In this document: in pieces, positions 63,681-64,000 of the stretch
How positions within the stretch are numbered: position 1 is the first letter of the stretch
Layout: the number at the start of each line of letters is the position of its first letter
Assembly (NCBI RefSeq): GCF_033708015.1
Contig: NZ_CP137920.1
Coordinates: forward strand, 2,418,001-2,482,000
Direction: 5' to 3'
DNA from: Proteus vulgaris
Lineage (GTDB): Bacteria > Pseudomonadota > Gammaproteobacteria > Enterobacterales > Enterobacteriaceae
Length of the DNA: 64,000 nt
Notes under the pieces: generated by a model
Databases searched by the model: none
What the model was told of the DNA's origin: nothing
Seen by the model: the letters and a program-made list of their open reading frames with translations, nothing else
Position numbers and translations under genes: made by a program

Positions 63681-63902
63681 CTACGCTTCTAGTGAAACTT
63701 CATACCCACTTAAAGCCATAACAGTCAAAGCAACCATATTGACTTCAACCAAACCTTTTTTTTGATCACCTTTAGGTTTAATGGGTAACTTTCCATACTC
63801 AATTAAACGACGGGCAGTAACCTTAGCTGTACCTGTACGGCGACAGTATTCATCTAAAGGTAAGTAAGGCTCAGGTATAGCAATTGTAATTTTAGGTCTC
63901 AT
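63681..63902 (-). CDS. Cox-like excisionase/transcriptional regulator
   Basis: 73 residues with a winged helix-like DNA-binding part (LDEYCRRTGTAKVTARRLIEYGKLPIKPKG). The short size, location at the start of the early operon, and GGAG nine bases upstream fit Cox of HP1/P2 phages, which represses the lysogenic promoter and directs excision. Similarity is by pattern, so the name is provisional. Confidence 0.75.
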   Translation of the reverse strand: MRPKITIAIPEPYLPLDEYCRRTGTAKVTARRLIEYGKLPIKPKGDQKKGLVEVNMVALTVMALSGYEVSLEA

Positions 63903-64000
63903 AAGGCAAACTCCTGAGTGACATTAATGATCAATATCGTCAAATATTGATAAATATTTTCTTTTTGAAAACTAAAGAGAACAATAATGCTCATTTTGCA
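63903..64000. promoter_or_regulatory. Prophage early promoter/operator region (partial)
   Basis: A perfect inverted repeat ATCAATAT (63930-63937) / ATATTGAT (63944-63951) with six bases between the arms overlaps a TTGACG -35-like hexamer on the minus strand, upstream of the Cox-like gene. This is where repressor or Cox should bind at the genetic switch. The repressor gene itself lies beyond the window edge. Confidence 0.65.

Larger units (their letters stand above)
37863..64000. mobile_element. HP1-type P2-family prophage (left end to window edge)
   Basis: The content is a contractile-tailed temperate phage with the head gene order, sheath (DUF2586-like), tube (DUF2597-like) and tape measure known from Haemophilus HP1, Vibrio K139 and Aeromonas phiO18P. 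It starts after tRNA-Lys; CII and Cox-like genes lie at the right edge, so repressor and integrase are expected just outside the window. All structural, lysis and replication modules visible here have open reading frames of usual length. The precise att core cannot be defined because the right end is not in view. Confidence 0.9.

Noticed and set aside
1..64000. CRISPR arrays, insertion sequences, rRNA
   Set aside because: No regularly spaced repeats with unique spacers, no transposase ORF and no rRNA-like stretch were seen.

Overview
The window reads as chromosome of a low-GC enterobacterium of the Morganellaceae, most likely Proteus. The base composition is AT-rich. The gene blocks trhP-cyaR-yegS-fbaB, holE-yebF-yoaH/pabB-nudL-sdaA and mntP-rlmA are enterobacterial, and the proteins are close to, but clearly diverged from, the E. 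coli versions. The genus is an inference from gene content and composition; no 16S or other marker is present.

Layout. 1-3.9 kb: trhP (tRNA hydroxylation), the sRNA CyaR with a CRP-type promoter, yegS and fbaB. 3.9-14.0 kb: a minus-strand four-gene operon between housekeeping genes. In transcription order it encodes a ClpB-like AAA+ ATPase, a small NrdG-like radical-SAM protein, a 2084-residue zinc-ribbon/pseudokinase/DUF4011-type SF1 helicase with a restriction-endonuclease-like C-terminus, and a coiled-coil protein. The genes overlap or nearly touch. This is my main candidate for an undescribed conflict or nucleic-acid surveillance system. 14.1-37.8 kb: ordinary chromosome, comprising thiD under a TPP riboswitch, pagP, an aromatic amino acid permease, mgrB, an AraC-type regulator, yidA, brnQ, amiD, an alanine/glycine symporter, an ArcZ-like sRNA, holE, yebF, yoaH, pabB, nudL, sdaA, mntP under a Mn riboswitch with a Fur box further upstream, rlmA, psiE, two universal stress proteins, a GrpB-family protein, an MBL-fold hydrolase, cycA and tRNA-Lys(CTT).

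37.9-64.0 kb: a P2-family prophage of the HP1 type next to the tRNA, running off the right edge. From the left it holds a non-coding attachment-arm region with repeated 12-mers, then minus-strand late genes. Read right to left in transcription order these are scaffold, capsid, small terminase, head and tail completion, sheath, tube, holin, M15 endolysin, Rz/Rz1, a tail-assembly chaperone with a -1 frameshift, tape measure, baseplate, tail fibre and hub-spike. The large terminase, portal and Ogr/Delta-type activator are on plus. A LexA-boxed small gene, accessory genes, a rolling-circle replication protein, small early genes, CII and a Cox-like gene are on minus. Repressor and integrase are expected beyond base 64000. 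Every module inside the window looks intact, so the element may be inducible.

How parts work together. pagP and mgrB (PhoPQ regulon in relatives) lie within 2.5 kb of each other. In the prophage, a 20-bp LexA box at the end of the early region, in the place where phage 186 carries tum, suggests SOS induction. The Ogr-like protein would then switch on the late operons that diverge from 55.6-55.8 kb. A 111-residue early protein ends in an SSB-like DDIPF tail, suggesting recruitment of host replication proteins. No CRISPR array, insertion sequence or rRNA was seen.
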